The notes under the pieces were generated by a model, which ran no database searches, was not told the origin of the DNA, and was given only the letters and a program-made list of their open reading frames with translations. The translations under genes and the position numbers were made by a program. From an uncultured Hyphomonas sp. (GTDB lineage: Bacteria; Pseudomonadota; Alphaproteobacteria; Caulobacterales; Hyphomonadaceae), in assembly GCF_963678195.1 (NCBI RefSeq), contig NZ_OY782759.1, positions 434,001 through 498,000 of the forward strand: a stretch of DNA of 64,000 bases, read 5' to 3'. Below are positions 37,174 to 43,358 of this stretch, piece by piece; the first letter of the stretch is position 1; every line of letters starts with the position of its first letter.

Positions 37174-37207
37174 GCATCTAAATATGATCAAGAACATATT
37201 TAGATGC
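37174..37207. promoter_or_regulatory. Perfect 13-bp dyad operator between YCII and TetR genes
   Basis: GCATCTAAATATG (37174-37186) and CATATTTAGATGC (37195-37207) are perfect inverted arms with an 8-base spacer (ATCAAGAA). It is A/T-rich in a GC-rich genome and is centred 48 bases before the tetR start and 67 bases before the YCII start. TetR proteins usually bind such dyads in their own divergent promoter, so this is very probably the operator. Confidence 0.85.
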
Positions 37208-37238
37208 GCGCTATGCTGACCGTAAACAGGAGGCCGCC

Positions 37239-37850
37239 ATGCCCTACAGCCCCGAACACAAGCAAAGAACGCGGGAGAAAGTCGTCGAGTGCGCCCGCCG
37301 TCTGTTCAACCGTCATGGCTATGACGGGGTCACGATCGACATGGTGATGAAAGAGGCGAAGCTAACGCGCGGCGGCTTCTACAATCACTTCCAGAGCAAG
37401 GAAGACCTGTTTCTGGCGGCCGTGTCCAGCTTCCTGATGGGGCGGGGGGCTGAATGGCGCGCCGATGCGGGGATCGACCCGTCTGTGCACGCCCCCGCCA
37501 TGGCCACGCGGATGGTGGAGAGTTATCTGTCTGAAGAACATCTGAACGATGTGGAAGGCCAGTGCCCGATGATCGCACTGTCCGGCGATGTTTCCCGCAG
37601 CAGCCCCGATGTCCGGGAGGCGTATGAGGCCCTGTTGCGTGCCATGGTCGGCCTGTTCGAGGACAATCTCCGCCCGGCGCATGGCGATGCAGGGCGCCAG
37701 GCCCGCGTGTTGGCCGCGCTCTGTGTCGGCGGCATGGTGCTGGCGCGAACTCTTCCGGACTCCGACATCGCTGCCGATGTGCGCAAAACGGCCCTTGAGG
37801 AAGCAACGCGCCGCATTGCAGCGGCGGACGCGCCTCAACGGCCGGTATAA
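37239..37850 (+). CDS. TetR/AcrR family transcriptional regulator
   Basis: A 203-residue regulator with the N-terminal TetR helix-turn-helix: TREKVVECARRLFNRHGYDGVTIDMVM, then AKLTRGGFYNHFQSKEDLFLAAV. The C-terminal ligand domain has EGQCPMIALSGDVSRSSPDVREAYEALL, a stretch common in AcrR members. It probably represses itself and the divergent YCII gene through the dyad at 37174-37207. Its stop overlaps the convergent citrate synthase-like gene by 16 bases. Confidence 0.92.
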   Translation: MPYSPEHKQRTREKVVECARRLFNRHGYDGVTIDMVMKEAKLTRGGFYNHFQSKEDLFLAAVSSFLMGRGAEWRADAGIDPSVHAPAMATRMVESYLSEEHLNDVEGQCPMIALSGDVSRSSPDVREAYEALLRAMVGLFEDNLRPAHGDAGRQARVLAALCVGGMVLARTLPDSDIAADVRKTALEEATRRIAAADAPQRPV

Positions 37851-38968
37851 TTCGCCCTCGGACGAATGAGCCGGCCGCTTGCCTGCTGCTCGATCGCATG
37901 CGCGATCCAGCCGGCCATGCGCCCGCTGGCAAAGATCAGGAAGGGCGCATCCTCCGGCAGGGAGAGATGCACCGACAGCGCCGCGAGCGCCATATCCACA
38001 TTTGCCGCTTCGCCGCTCGCAGCTTCCGCGGCCTTGATGGCGCGCTTCAGGGGCGGGGCAGGTTTCATCCACCGGATCAGCGCCGCGGCTCGCGGATCCC
38101 CCGCCGGATAGAGCGCGTGGCCGACCGCCGGAATATGTTCGCCCCTTGCGGCCAGGCCTGACAGCGCCGCCTTCGGCCCATCCTCCATCGCCCGTTTGAG
38201 ATAGGCGAGCGCCCGGGCCGAGGCCTCGCCGTGCAGCGGGCCGGTCAGCGTGGCACAGCCCGCCAGCGCACACGCGGCCAGCGGCGCCCCGGTGGAGGCG
38301 GCCACCCGCGCGGCAAAGGTCGACGGGTTTAGCTCATGGTCTGCGACAAGAACCAGCGCACGGCGCAGCAGATCCGTCCCGCCGGGCGAGAGGCCCCAGT
38401 GCCGGCCCAGCCGCTGGTGATAGAAGCCGCGTCCGCCGGTGCCTGTCACGGCCATGCAGACGCCTGCCAGCAATTGCGCGCCGTCCTCCGAAAGCGCCGA
38501 ACTGCCGCGTCCGAAGCTGGGCGGATCATGGGCAGCCCTGTCCGCCAGATAAGCCAGCAATCTTGCCTTCCCGGTATCTCCAGATGCCGTCTTTCCGGTG
38601 GCGGTCCGGCTGGGGGGAGGGGTATCGGCCTGCCATAAAAATGCAGCGGCTTCTTCCAGCGTGGCGTCTGCCGCGAGGCGCACGGCATCCTTGCCGCGAT
38701 AGATCAGCTTGCCGTCGCGCACCGTGGTGATCGCGGTTTCCATCACCGGGTCGCCCCAGGAAATGGCGGCACTGGCGATGGCCTGCCGGCCGCGTCCGCT
38801 ACGGCGGCGTTTGACCAGACCTGCAATATCTGCAGCGGAATAGACGCTCGCGCGCGGGTCATGTTCGTCCGGCCGGGAGGCGATCATCCCCCGGCTGACA
38901 TAGGCGTAGAGCGTCTGCGGCTTCACGCCCAGCGCTTCGAGTGCGTCGTCTCGTCCAATCCAGCTCAT
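37835..38968 (-). CDS. Citrate synthase-like protein with N-terminal helix-turn-helix
   Basis: A 377-residue protein. Residues 1-60 look like a MerR/excisionase-type DNA-binding domain (DDALEALGVKPQTLYAYVSRGMI ... ASVYSAADIAGLVKRR). The rest is a citrate synthase fold: ADHELNPSTFAARVAAS, TLTGPLHGEAS, GHALYPAGDPRA and ANVDMALAALSVHL. The catalytic His and Asp positions are kept, but the usual GHRVY is GHALY, losing the arginine. Start ATG 38968 is chosen; the frame extends to a TTG at 39037 without conservation. It faces the next citrate synthase homologue head to head. Confidence 0.88.
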   Translation of the reverse strand: MSWIGRDDALEALGVKPQTLYAYVSRGMIASRPDEHDPRASVYSAADIAGLVKRRRSGRGRQAIASAAISWGDPVMETAITTVRDGKLIYRGKDAVRLAADATLEEAAAFLWQADTPPPSRTATGKTASGDTGKARLLAYLADRAAHDPPSFGRGSSALSEDGAQLLAGVCMAVTGTGGRGFYHQRLGRHWGLSPGGTDLLRRALVLVADHELNPSTFAARVAASTGAPLAACALAGCATLTGPLHGEASARALAYLKRAMEDGPKAALSGLAARGEHIPAVGHALYPAGDPRAAALIRWMKPAPPLKRAIKAAEAASGEAANVDMALAALSVHLSLPEDAPFLIFASGRMAGWIAHAIEQQASGRLIRPRANYTGR

Positions 38969-38974
38969 ATATTG

Positions 38975-38980
38975 ATTATA
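38975..38980 (-). promoter_or_regulatory. Consensus -10 box implying leaderless start of the HTH-citrate synthase gene
   Basis: On the minus strand TATAAT is followed by exactly six bases and then the ATG at 38968, so transcription would begin at or next to the start codon. No ribosome site lies between. The -35 region is weak. Three ATTGA elements (38971, 38980, 38990), spaced 9-10 bases, overlap the box and may bind a regulator, possibly the gene's own DNA-binding domain. Confidence 0.5.
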
Positions 38981-39048
38981 TTGATCAAGATTGACGAACA
39001 CCAGCCCCGGCGCGACATGAAGCCCAGATTTATTCAAGGAGATCGCTC

Positions 39049-40116
39049 ATGGATTCCGGACTGGAAAACGTCGTTGCCGCTGAAACAATCCTCTCGGATG
39101 TCGATGGGCAGAATGGACGCCTGGTCATTCGCGGCTGGCCGGTACAGCTGCTTGCCGCCTCAATGGCCTATGAAGATGCCGCGCATCTGCTGTGGCAGGG
39201 CTTCTTTGATGACCTGCCGGATGCGCAGGCGCTGGGCGCCCGCCTCGGCGCGGCGCGGGCGGAGGCGTTCGATCTGGTTGCAAAGATCCCGGACGGGCTC
39301 GATATCATCCGTTTCCTGCGCACCGGCTGGTCGCTGCTCGAAGACGATGAAGGCCTGGACTCCGCGATCCGTCTGGCGGCTGCCGGGCCGGTCTTCACTG
39401 CGGCGGCGGTGCGCCGGGAACGCGGACAGGCCCCGATTGCACCGGATGCGGATCTGTCCCAGTCGGCAGACTTTCTGAAAATGATCACTGGCAAAGTGCC
39501 GGGGGAGGCGGAGGCCCGGGCGCTGGATGCCTATCTCGTCACCGTCTGCGATCATGGCCTCAACGCGTCGACCTTTGCCGCGCGCGTTGTCGCGTCTACA
39601 CGGGCGGGGCTCGTCTCGGCGGCGATGGGCGGCATTTCAGCCCTGAAAGGCCCGCTGCATGGCGGGGCGCCGGGCCCCGTGCTCGACATGCTGGACGAGA
39701 TCGGCGTGCCGGAAAATGCAGAAGCCTGGATCGATGCGGCACTCTCACGCGGCGAACGCCTGATGGGTTTCGGCCACCGGGTCTACCGCGTGCGCGATCC
39801 CCGCGCCGATGCGCTGAAGGCCGCTGTGGCGCGTCTGCCGGGCACGTCGGGCCGCATCGCCTTTGCCGACCATATCGAAAAGACCGTTCTCGGACGGCTG
39901 GCAAAGAAATATCCGAACCGGACACTGGAGACGAATGTGGAATTTTCCACCGCGCTCCTGCTGGAAGCATTGGCTATCCCACGCGAAGCCTTCACTGCCA
40001 CCTTCGCCTGTGGCCGCATCCTCGGCTGGACGGCGCATGCCCGGGAACAGATCGCCGAAGGCCGTCTCGTCCGCCCCCGCTCGGTCTATACCGGCCCTGT
40101 GCCTGAAATGGCCTGA
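39049..40116 (+). CDS. Citrate synthase/2-methylcitrate synthase-like protein
   Basis: A 355-residue citrate synthase fold, of the short (CitA/PrpC-like) type. Motifs: LVIRGWPVQLLA, CDHGLNASTFAARVVAST with the first catalytic His, KGPLHGGAP, MGFGHRVYRVRDPRADAL with the second His, and ETNVEFSTALLLEAL where the third catalytic residue, normally Asp in NVDF, is Glu. FACGRILGWTAHAREQ ends the core. AAGGAG precedes ATG 39049. The acyl-CoA used (acetyl or propionyl) is not predictable. A hairpin terminator-like sequence follows (40123-40158). Confidence 0.88.
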   Translation: MDSGLENVVAAETILSDVDGQNGRLVIRGWPVQLLAASMAYEDAAHLLWQGFFDDLPDAQALGARLGAARAEAFDLVAKIPDGLDIIRFLRTGWSLLEDDEGLDSAIRLAAAGPVFTAAAVRRERGQAPIAPDADLSQSADFLKMITGKVPGEAEARALDAYLVTVCDHGLNASTFAARVVASTRAGLVSAAMGGISALKGPLHGGAPGPVLDMLDEIGVPENAEAWIDAALSRGERLMGFGHRVYRVRDPRADALKAAVARLPGTSGRIAFADHIEKTVLGRLAKKYPNRTLETNVEFSTALLLEALAIPREAFTATFACGRILGWTAHAREQIAEGRLVRPRSVYTGPVPEMA

Positions 40117-40122
40117 GTGTGC

Positions 40123-40158
40123 CGGGTGGGGGAGAAGTAGCCTTCTTTCCCACACCCG
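40123..40158 (+). terminator. Imperfect hairpin after the citrate synthase homologue
   Basis: CGGGTG...CACCCG with an inner GGGGAGAAG / CTTCTTTCCC pairing. No T-run follows, so termination would be weak or Rho-assisted. Confidence 0.45.
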
Positions 40159-40164
40159 TAACGC

Positions 40165-40265
40165 GTCATCCCGGAATTGCGGAGCAAATATCCGGGACCT
40201 TCTTGCTGGTACGCGCATTACAGGAACAGGGTCCCGGATAAGCCCTGCGGGCTTTCCGGGATGAC
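40165..40265. repeat. Palindromic REP/MITE-like element, copy 1
   Basis: Outer arms GTCATCCCGGAA / TTCCGGGATGAC are perfect, inner arms ATCCGGGACC / GGTCCCGGAT are perfect, and each side holds its own small hairpin (TTGCGGAGCAA left, AAGCCCTGCGGGCTT right), giving a cloverleaf-like fold. The 30-base core CTTCTTGCTGGT...ACAGGAACAGG is inverted relative to the copy at 53002-53103, while the arms have the same orientation. Confidence 0.85.
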
Positions 40266-40319
40266 AGGTTGGGGGGCGATCTGAATTCGTCTGATAGCTT
40301 GCCGCCCCATCTTTTGGGC

Positions 40320-40709
40320 ATGCATCCTGACCTTCAACGCTACTTTACCCATGTCTGGCCGCTCTTCTGGCCATGGCTGGTATGGAACCTGGTGCGCGTC
40401 GCCCGCTGGCACACGCGCACCGGGCGGGATGCGCTGATGGCGGTCGATTGCTTCGGCAACATCCGGCTCGTTTGTCTCGCCGATGCCCCGCCGCCCGATG
40501 ATCTCTATACATATGAAGCACCGCGCATTCCGCGCTGGGAACGGCCTGCCCTTGGCAGCGATGTGCCCGTGTGCGTGCGCGGCAAGTCCGGCATGATCAT
40601 GCCTGGTCATGACGTGGTCCGTCATGATCCGGATAAGTCCGGTATAGTCATGCCTGGTCATGGCGTAGTCCGGTATGATCATGGGCTGCACGTGCGGGGT
40701 CCGCCCTGA
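40320..40709 (+). CDS. Repeat-borne small protein, unknown
   Basis: A 129-residue frame starting MHPDLQRYFTHVWPLFWPW. The first 85 residues look like a folded protein (VARWHTRTGRDALMAVDCFG, then LVCLADAPPPDDLYTYEAPRIPRWERP). The C-terminus consists of two 17-residue repeats (KSGMIMPGHDVVRHDPD and KSGIVMPGHGVVRYDHG) made by a 51-bp tandem duplication. A second copy at 52570-52947 carries a nonsense codon. No strong ribosome site is visible. The family is unknown to me, and it might be non-functional outside the repeat. Confidence 0.5.
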   Translation: MHPDLQRYFTHVWPLFWPWLVWNLVRVARWHTRTGRDALMAVDCFGNIRLVCLADAPPPDDLYTYEAPRIPRWERPALGSDVPVCVRGKSGMIMPGHDVVRHDPDKSGIVMPGHGVVRYDHGLHVRGPP

Positions 40710-40729
40710 ACCGCCCCACTTTCCGACGA

Positions 40730-40818
40730 CCCCTGCGAAGGCAGGGGTCCATGGACAGGTCTTTCCCGCTGCGTATGAGGAAATGCCTGGTCCATGGATG
40801 CCTGCCTGCGCAGGCATC
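40730..40818. repeat. Twin-hairpin module inside repeat copy 1
   Basis: CCCCTGC GAAG GCAGGGG (40730-40747) and GATGCCTGC CTGC GCAGGCATC (40797-40818) are perfect hairpins, both flanked by a TCCATGGA palindrome. It occupies the place taken by a different 132-bp inverted repeat in copy 2. Confidence 0.75.
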
Positions 40819-40944
40819 TGCGGAAACAGACGTGCAATTCACCTCCCCCACCGGATGGCACCCGCCACTCCGGCCGCACGTGCTGGGACGAGCCTTGCCG
40901 CGCCGTGCATCCCGGCGCAGAGTTCCCACAAAAGGGAGGAAATC

Positions 40945-41394
40945 ATGAGTTACGAAACGGTCTATACGATCATCAATCTGAGCGTGATGCCGGCCTGGCT
41001 GCTGCTGGCGCTAGCGCCGGGGGCCGCGGTGACGCGCCTTGTCGTGCATTCGGGCGTCTATCCGCTGGCGCTTGGCGTGTTCTATATCGTGACCCTGTCG
41101 ATGACCCTGTTCTTCGGCATGGGCGCCGACGGCGGCGGTTTCGGCTCAGCGGCGGGCGTGTCGCAGCTCTTCTCCCATCCGCTCGGTATTCTTGTTGGCT
41201 GGTCGCATTATCTCGTCTTCGACCTGTTTGTCGGGGCGTGGGAAGCGCGGGATGCCCGGCGCCGGGGCGTGGCGCACTGGATGCTGCTGCCCTGCCTGTT
41301 CTTCACGCTGATGTTCGGACCGGTCGGCCTGTTGCTCTACCTCGTCCTGCGCCAGCTCACCGGCAAGGGCAATATGAGCCTGGTCGAGGCCTAG
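40945..41394 (+). CDS. ABA4-like (DUF4281) membrane protein
   Basis: A 149-residue protein with four membrane spans. Family features are INLSVMPAWLLLALAP, FGMGADGGGFGS in the first loop, and GWSHYLVFDLFVGAWEARDARRRGVAHW before span 3, then GPVGLLLYLVLR. Plant ABA4 is needed for neoxanthin formation; bacterial homologues occur in carotenoid-making alphaproteobacteria, though no carotenoid genes lie nearby. A strong AAGGGAGGA precedes the ATG. Its stop overlaps the convergent gene at 41391. Confidence 0.87.
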   Translation: MSYETVYTIINLSVMPAWLLLALAPGAAVTRLVVHSGVYPLALGVFYIVTLSMTLFFGMGADGGGFGSAAGVSQLFSHPLGILVGWSHYLVFDLFVGAWEARDARRRGVAHWMLLPCLFFTLMFGPVGLLLYLVLRQLTGKGNMSLVEA

Positions 41395-41852
41395 GCCTCG
41401 TCCTCTTTGCGGGACTGGCGGAACAGGTCCAGCTGGCGCGGGTCGACATAGCGTCGGCGCGACGGCTTGGTGCGGCCGCGGCGGAAATAGAGATCGTCAG
41501 TATGGTCAGCTGGTTCGGCGGCGGGTGCTTTGGCCTTCGGGGCAGGCTTGGCGGGCTTTTCCACTGCCTCGCCCGGCGCGGCCAGTTTCCACCAGGTGAC
41601 CGCGACCACGGGCCGACCCTTGTCGTCCTCATAGCGCTGAAGGTGGCCATGGGCGAGCGCATCGGAGGGCGCGAACATGGCATCTGCCGCTTCCTCAGAG
41701 ACGGTCAGCCAGTCGGTCGCCAGTTCGGCGACCTTCAGCTCGCCATCCAGCGTTTTGGCAAGCGCTTCGGCTTCGGCCAGCGTGCGCGCAGCCGGGGCCA
41801 CCTTGGACAAGGCGGCGTCGAGGGATTTTCCAAGGGGATAAGCGTGGCTCAT
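41391..41852 (-). CDS. Hypothetical protein downstream of mmcB
   Basis: A 153-residue soluble protein. The N-terminal half has helices (SLDAALSKVAPAARTLAEAEALAKTL) and VAVTWWKLAAPGE; the rest is a Lys/Pro/Ala-rich linker and a basic tail (YFRRGRTKPSRRRYVDPRQLDLFRQS). I do not recognise a domain. Its start overlaps the end of mmcB by 4 bases, so it is probably co-expressed and under the same LexA box. The basic tail would suit nucleic-acid binding, which is inference. Confidence 0.7.
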   Translation of the reverse strand: MSHAYPLGKSLDAALSKVAPAARTLAEAEALAKTLDGELKVAELATDWLTVSEEAADAMFAPSDALAHGHLQRYEDDKGRPVVAVTWWKLAAPGEAVEKPAKPAPKAKAPAAEPADHTDDLYFRRGRTKPSRRRYVDPRQLDLFRQSRKEDEA

Positions 41853-42343
41853 AAGCCGCTGGAAGTAAGCGCTGCTTCGCTCGCCGTCCAGCCTGCATCC
41901 GCCGCTGCAGAAAGACGCATCGCAGCCAGGCGGGCCAGGCGCAGCGTCACCGCCTTGCGCCGGGCAGGGGAGAGCTTCTCCGTCGGAGCCTCCCGGATGA
42001 CCGCCGCGCCAAAGGCATCGGCGACGATCAGGCCGGCCTCTTCAGGGATCAGATCCTGCGGAAAGTCATGATCGACGGCGAACCAGAACCGGTCGCAGAA
42101 AGGAATGTATTCCGGCCATTTGGCGTCAGACCGGAAGTCCGGCACGCCGGATTTGACCTCCACCATCCAGACCTCGCCGCCTGGGCCGATGGCGGCAATG
42201 TCGGCCCGGCGATTGTTGGCGAGGGTCATTTCCTGGATGCCGCACAGGCCGAGATCCGCGAGCAGGCGCAGCGTCCCGCGCGCAATGGCGGCCGCGCGGG
42301 CAAGGTCTTCTGTCGTGTCGGCGCCGTCGGCCATGGATTTCAT
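41849..42343 (-). CDS. mmcB: MmcB family DNA repair protein
   Basis: A 164-residue protein of the PD-(D/E)xK-like MmcB family, needed in Caulobacter for mitomycin C resistance and part of its SOS regulon. Core: RADIAAIGPGGEVWMVEVKSGVPDFRSDAKWPEY with D, E and K in nuclease-like order, followed by CDRFWFAVDHDFPQDLIPEEAGLIVADAFGA. The ATG at 42343 directly abuts a perfect LexA box; an in-frame ATG at 42334 is an alternative start. The downstream gene overlaps its end. Confidence 0.92.
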   Translation of the reverse strand: MKSMADGADTTEDLARAAAIARGTLRLLADLGLCGIQEMTLANNRRADIAAIGPGGEVWMVEVKSGVPDFRSDAKWPEYIPFCDRFWFAVDHDFPQDLIPEEAGLIVADAFGAAVIREAPTEKLSPARRKAVTLRLARLAAMRLSAAADAGWTASEAALTSSGL

Positions 42344-42358
42344 GTTCCGGTATTGTTC
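42344..42358 (-). promoter_or_regulatory. LexA (SOS) box of mmcB
   Basis: GTTC-CGGTATT-GTTC is a perfect match to the alphaproteobacterial LexA operator GTTC-N7-GTTC. It touches the first base of the mmcB start codon, so LexA bound here would block initiation. Established knowledge: mmcB is SOS-induced in Caulobacter. The site fixes the start region of the gene and suggests a very short or absent 5' leader. Confidence 0.9.
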
Positions 42359-42389
42359 CGGCCACCCTAGTCCTGCGGCGGAGGCCGGG

Positions 42390-43166
42390 TCAAGCAGGCG
42401 CCGGGGGTGAGGGCGGCGGAAGCAGCTGGAGGTTCAGCGTGTGGTTCACCTCCATCCGCCCCTCGCGGACATAGCCCCGCGCCAGCACCGCCGTGCCCTC
42501 GGGCAACTGGCAATAGGCGGCGGCCTGGTTGGCGATTTCCAGCCGGAGCGCGCTGCCCTGCAGGTGAAGCGCGCAGCTGGTGCCATAGGCCTCCACGCCT
42601 TCCATGCCGCTGATCGTCCCGCGCACAAGCTGGAAGCGTTCGAAATCCTCCGGCAGCGCTTCCGCCGCCGCTATGCGATAGGCTTGTTTCGCCCAGAGGC
42701 CGCGCCGGTCGTCACGGGCTTCGGCTTCCAGCGCCGGGAAAGTCTCGCTGCCGCCAGCCGTGTCCGGATAGATTCGCAGACGCGCGCCGCCGCGGCGGAG
42801 CATTTCGGCATTCAGCCAGAGATCCGGCCCGAGGGCATCGGTCGTCCGCACCTGGGCGAGGGCGCGGTCATACCGGTCCCGGGTCAGGCCGCCATAGAAG
42901 AGCTGGACCTCCCGGCCGAGGGCCATGTCCTCCAGCATGCGCCGGGCCTCTTCCTGGAAAGGCTCTCCGGCGCGCTCCTTATAGGGCCGGGCAGGGGCTT
43001 CGATACTGGCGAGGCGCACGCTCTGGCCGGTGTCCAGCACCAGCGCGTCGCCGTCGATAATGCGGACCACGCGGCCATGTTCCCCCGGCTCCAGAGCGTC
43101 CAGCGGGTGTGGTTTGGCGCACGCTGCCAGGAGGGCGAGCCAGAGGAAGAGGAAAAACCGTTGCAT
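42390..43166 (-). CDS. Thermonuclease-family lipoprotein
   Basis: A 258-residue protein with lipobox LLAAC (C16), then an SNase-like fold: GRVVRIIDGDALVLDTGQSVRLASIEAP and FYGGLTRDRYDRALAQV, LWLNAEMLRRGGARLRIYP. A second beta-rich domain follows (residues about 160-258). The usual GIDAPE is SIEAPA, so catalytic activity is uncertain. It should sit in the periplasmic face of a membrane. It precedes the tRNA gene in reverse orientation. Confidence 0.82.
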   Translation of the reverse strand: MQRFFLFLWLALLAACAKPHPLDALEPGEHGRVVRIIDGDALVLDTGQSVRLASIEAPARPYKERAGEPFQEEARRMLEDMALGREVQLFYGGLTRDRYDRALAQVRTTDALGPDLWLNAEMLRRGGARLRIYPDTAGGSETFPALEAEARDDRRGLWAKQAYRIAAAEALPEDFERFQLVRGTISGMEGVEAYGTSCALHLQGSALRLEIANQAAAYCQLPEGTAVLARGYVREGRMEVNHTLNLQLLPPPSPPAPA

Positions 43167-43258
43167 ATCCGGAATGTCCTAGCATGCCCTTCAGCTGCCG
43201 CCAGTCCTTCAAACCGGGTTCAACCCCCGCGCCAATTGGCTTATACGTCCCTCCCGAC

Positions 43259-43335
43259 GGTCCCGTAGCTCAGCAGGATAGAGCAACAGATTCCTAATCT
43301 GTAGGTCGCGCGTTCGAATCGCGCCGGGATCGCCA
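43259..43335 (+). tRNA. tRNA-Arg (anticodon CCT)
   Basis: Full cloverleaf, 77 bases with encoded CCA. Acceptor GGTCCCG pairs with CGGGATC (one G-U); D stem GCTC/GAGC; anticodon stem ACAGA/TCTGT with loop TTCCTAA, so it reads AGG; variable AGGTC; T stem GCGCG/CGCGC with loop TTCGAAT. tRNA genes often serve as integration sites, but no integrase lies near. Confidence 0.97.
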
Positions 43336-43358
43336 TACTTGCCGCGACTGGAAACAGA

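Larger units (their letters stand above)
40165..40887 (+). repeat. Composite dispersed repeat, copy 1
   Basis: About 723 bp shared with 52380-53103 in inverted orientation. Order here: a three-hairpin palindrome (40165-40265), a short ORF (40320-40709), a hairpin module (40730-40818), and a conserved tail (40843-40887, CCACCGGATGGC...CGTGCTGG). The second copy keeps the same order on the minus strand, but its hairpin module is a different sequence. No transposase is encoded, so movement would need a factor elsewhere. Confidence 0.85.

Noticed and set aside
43259-43335. Integration site at the tRNA-Arg gene
   Set aside because: No integrase gene and no repeat of the tRNA 3' end is visible within the flanking kilobases.
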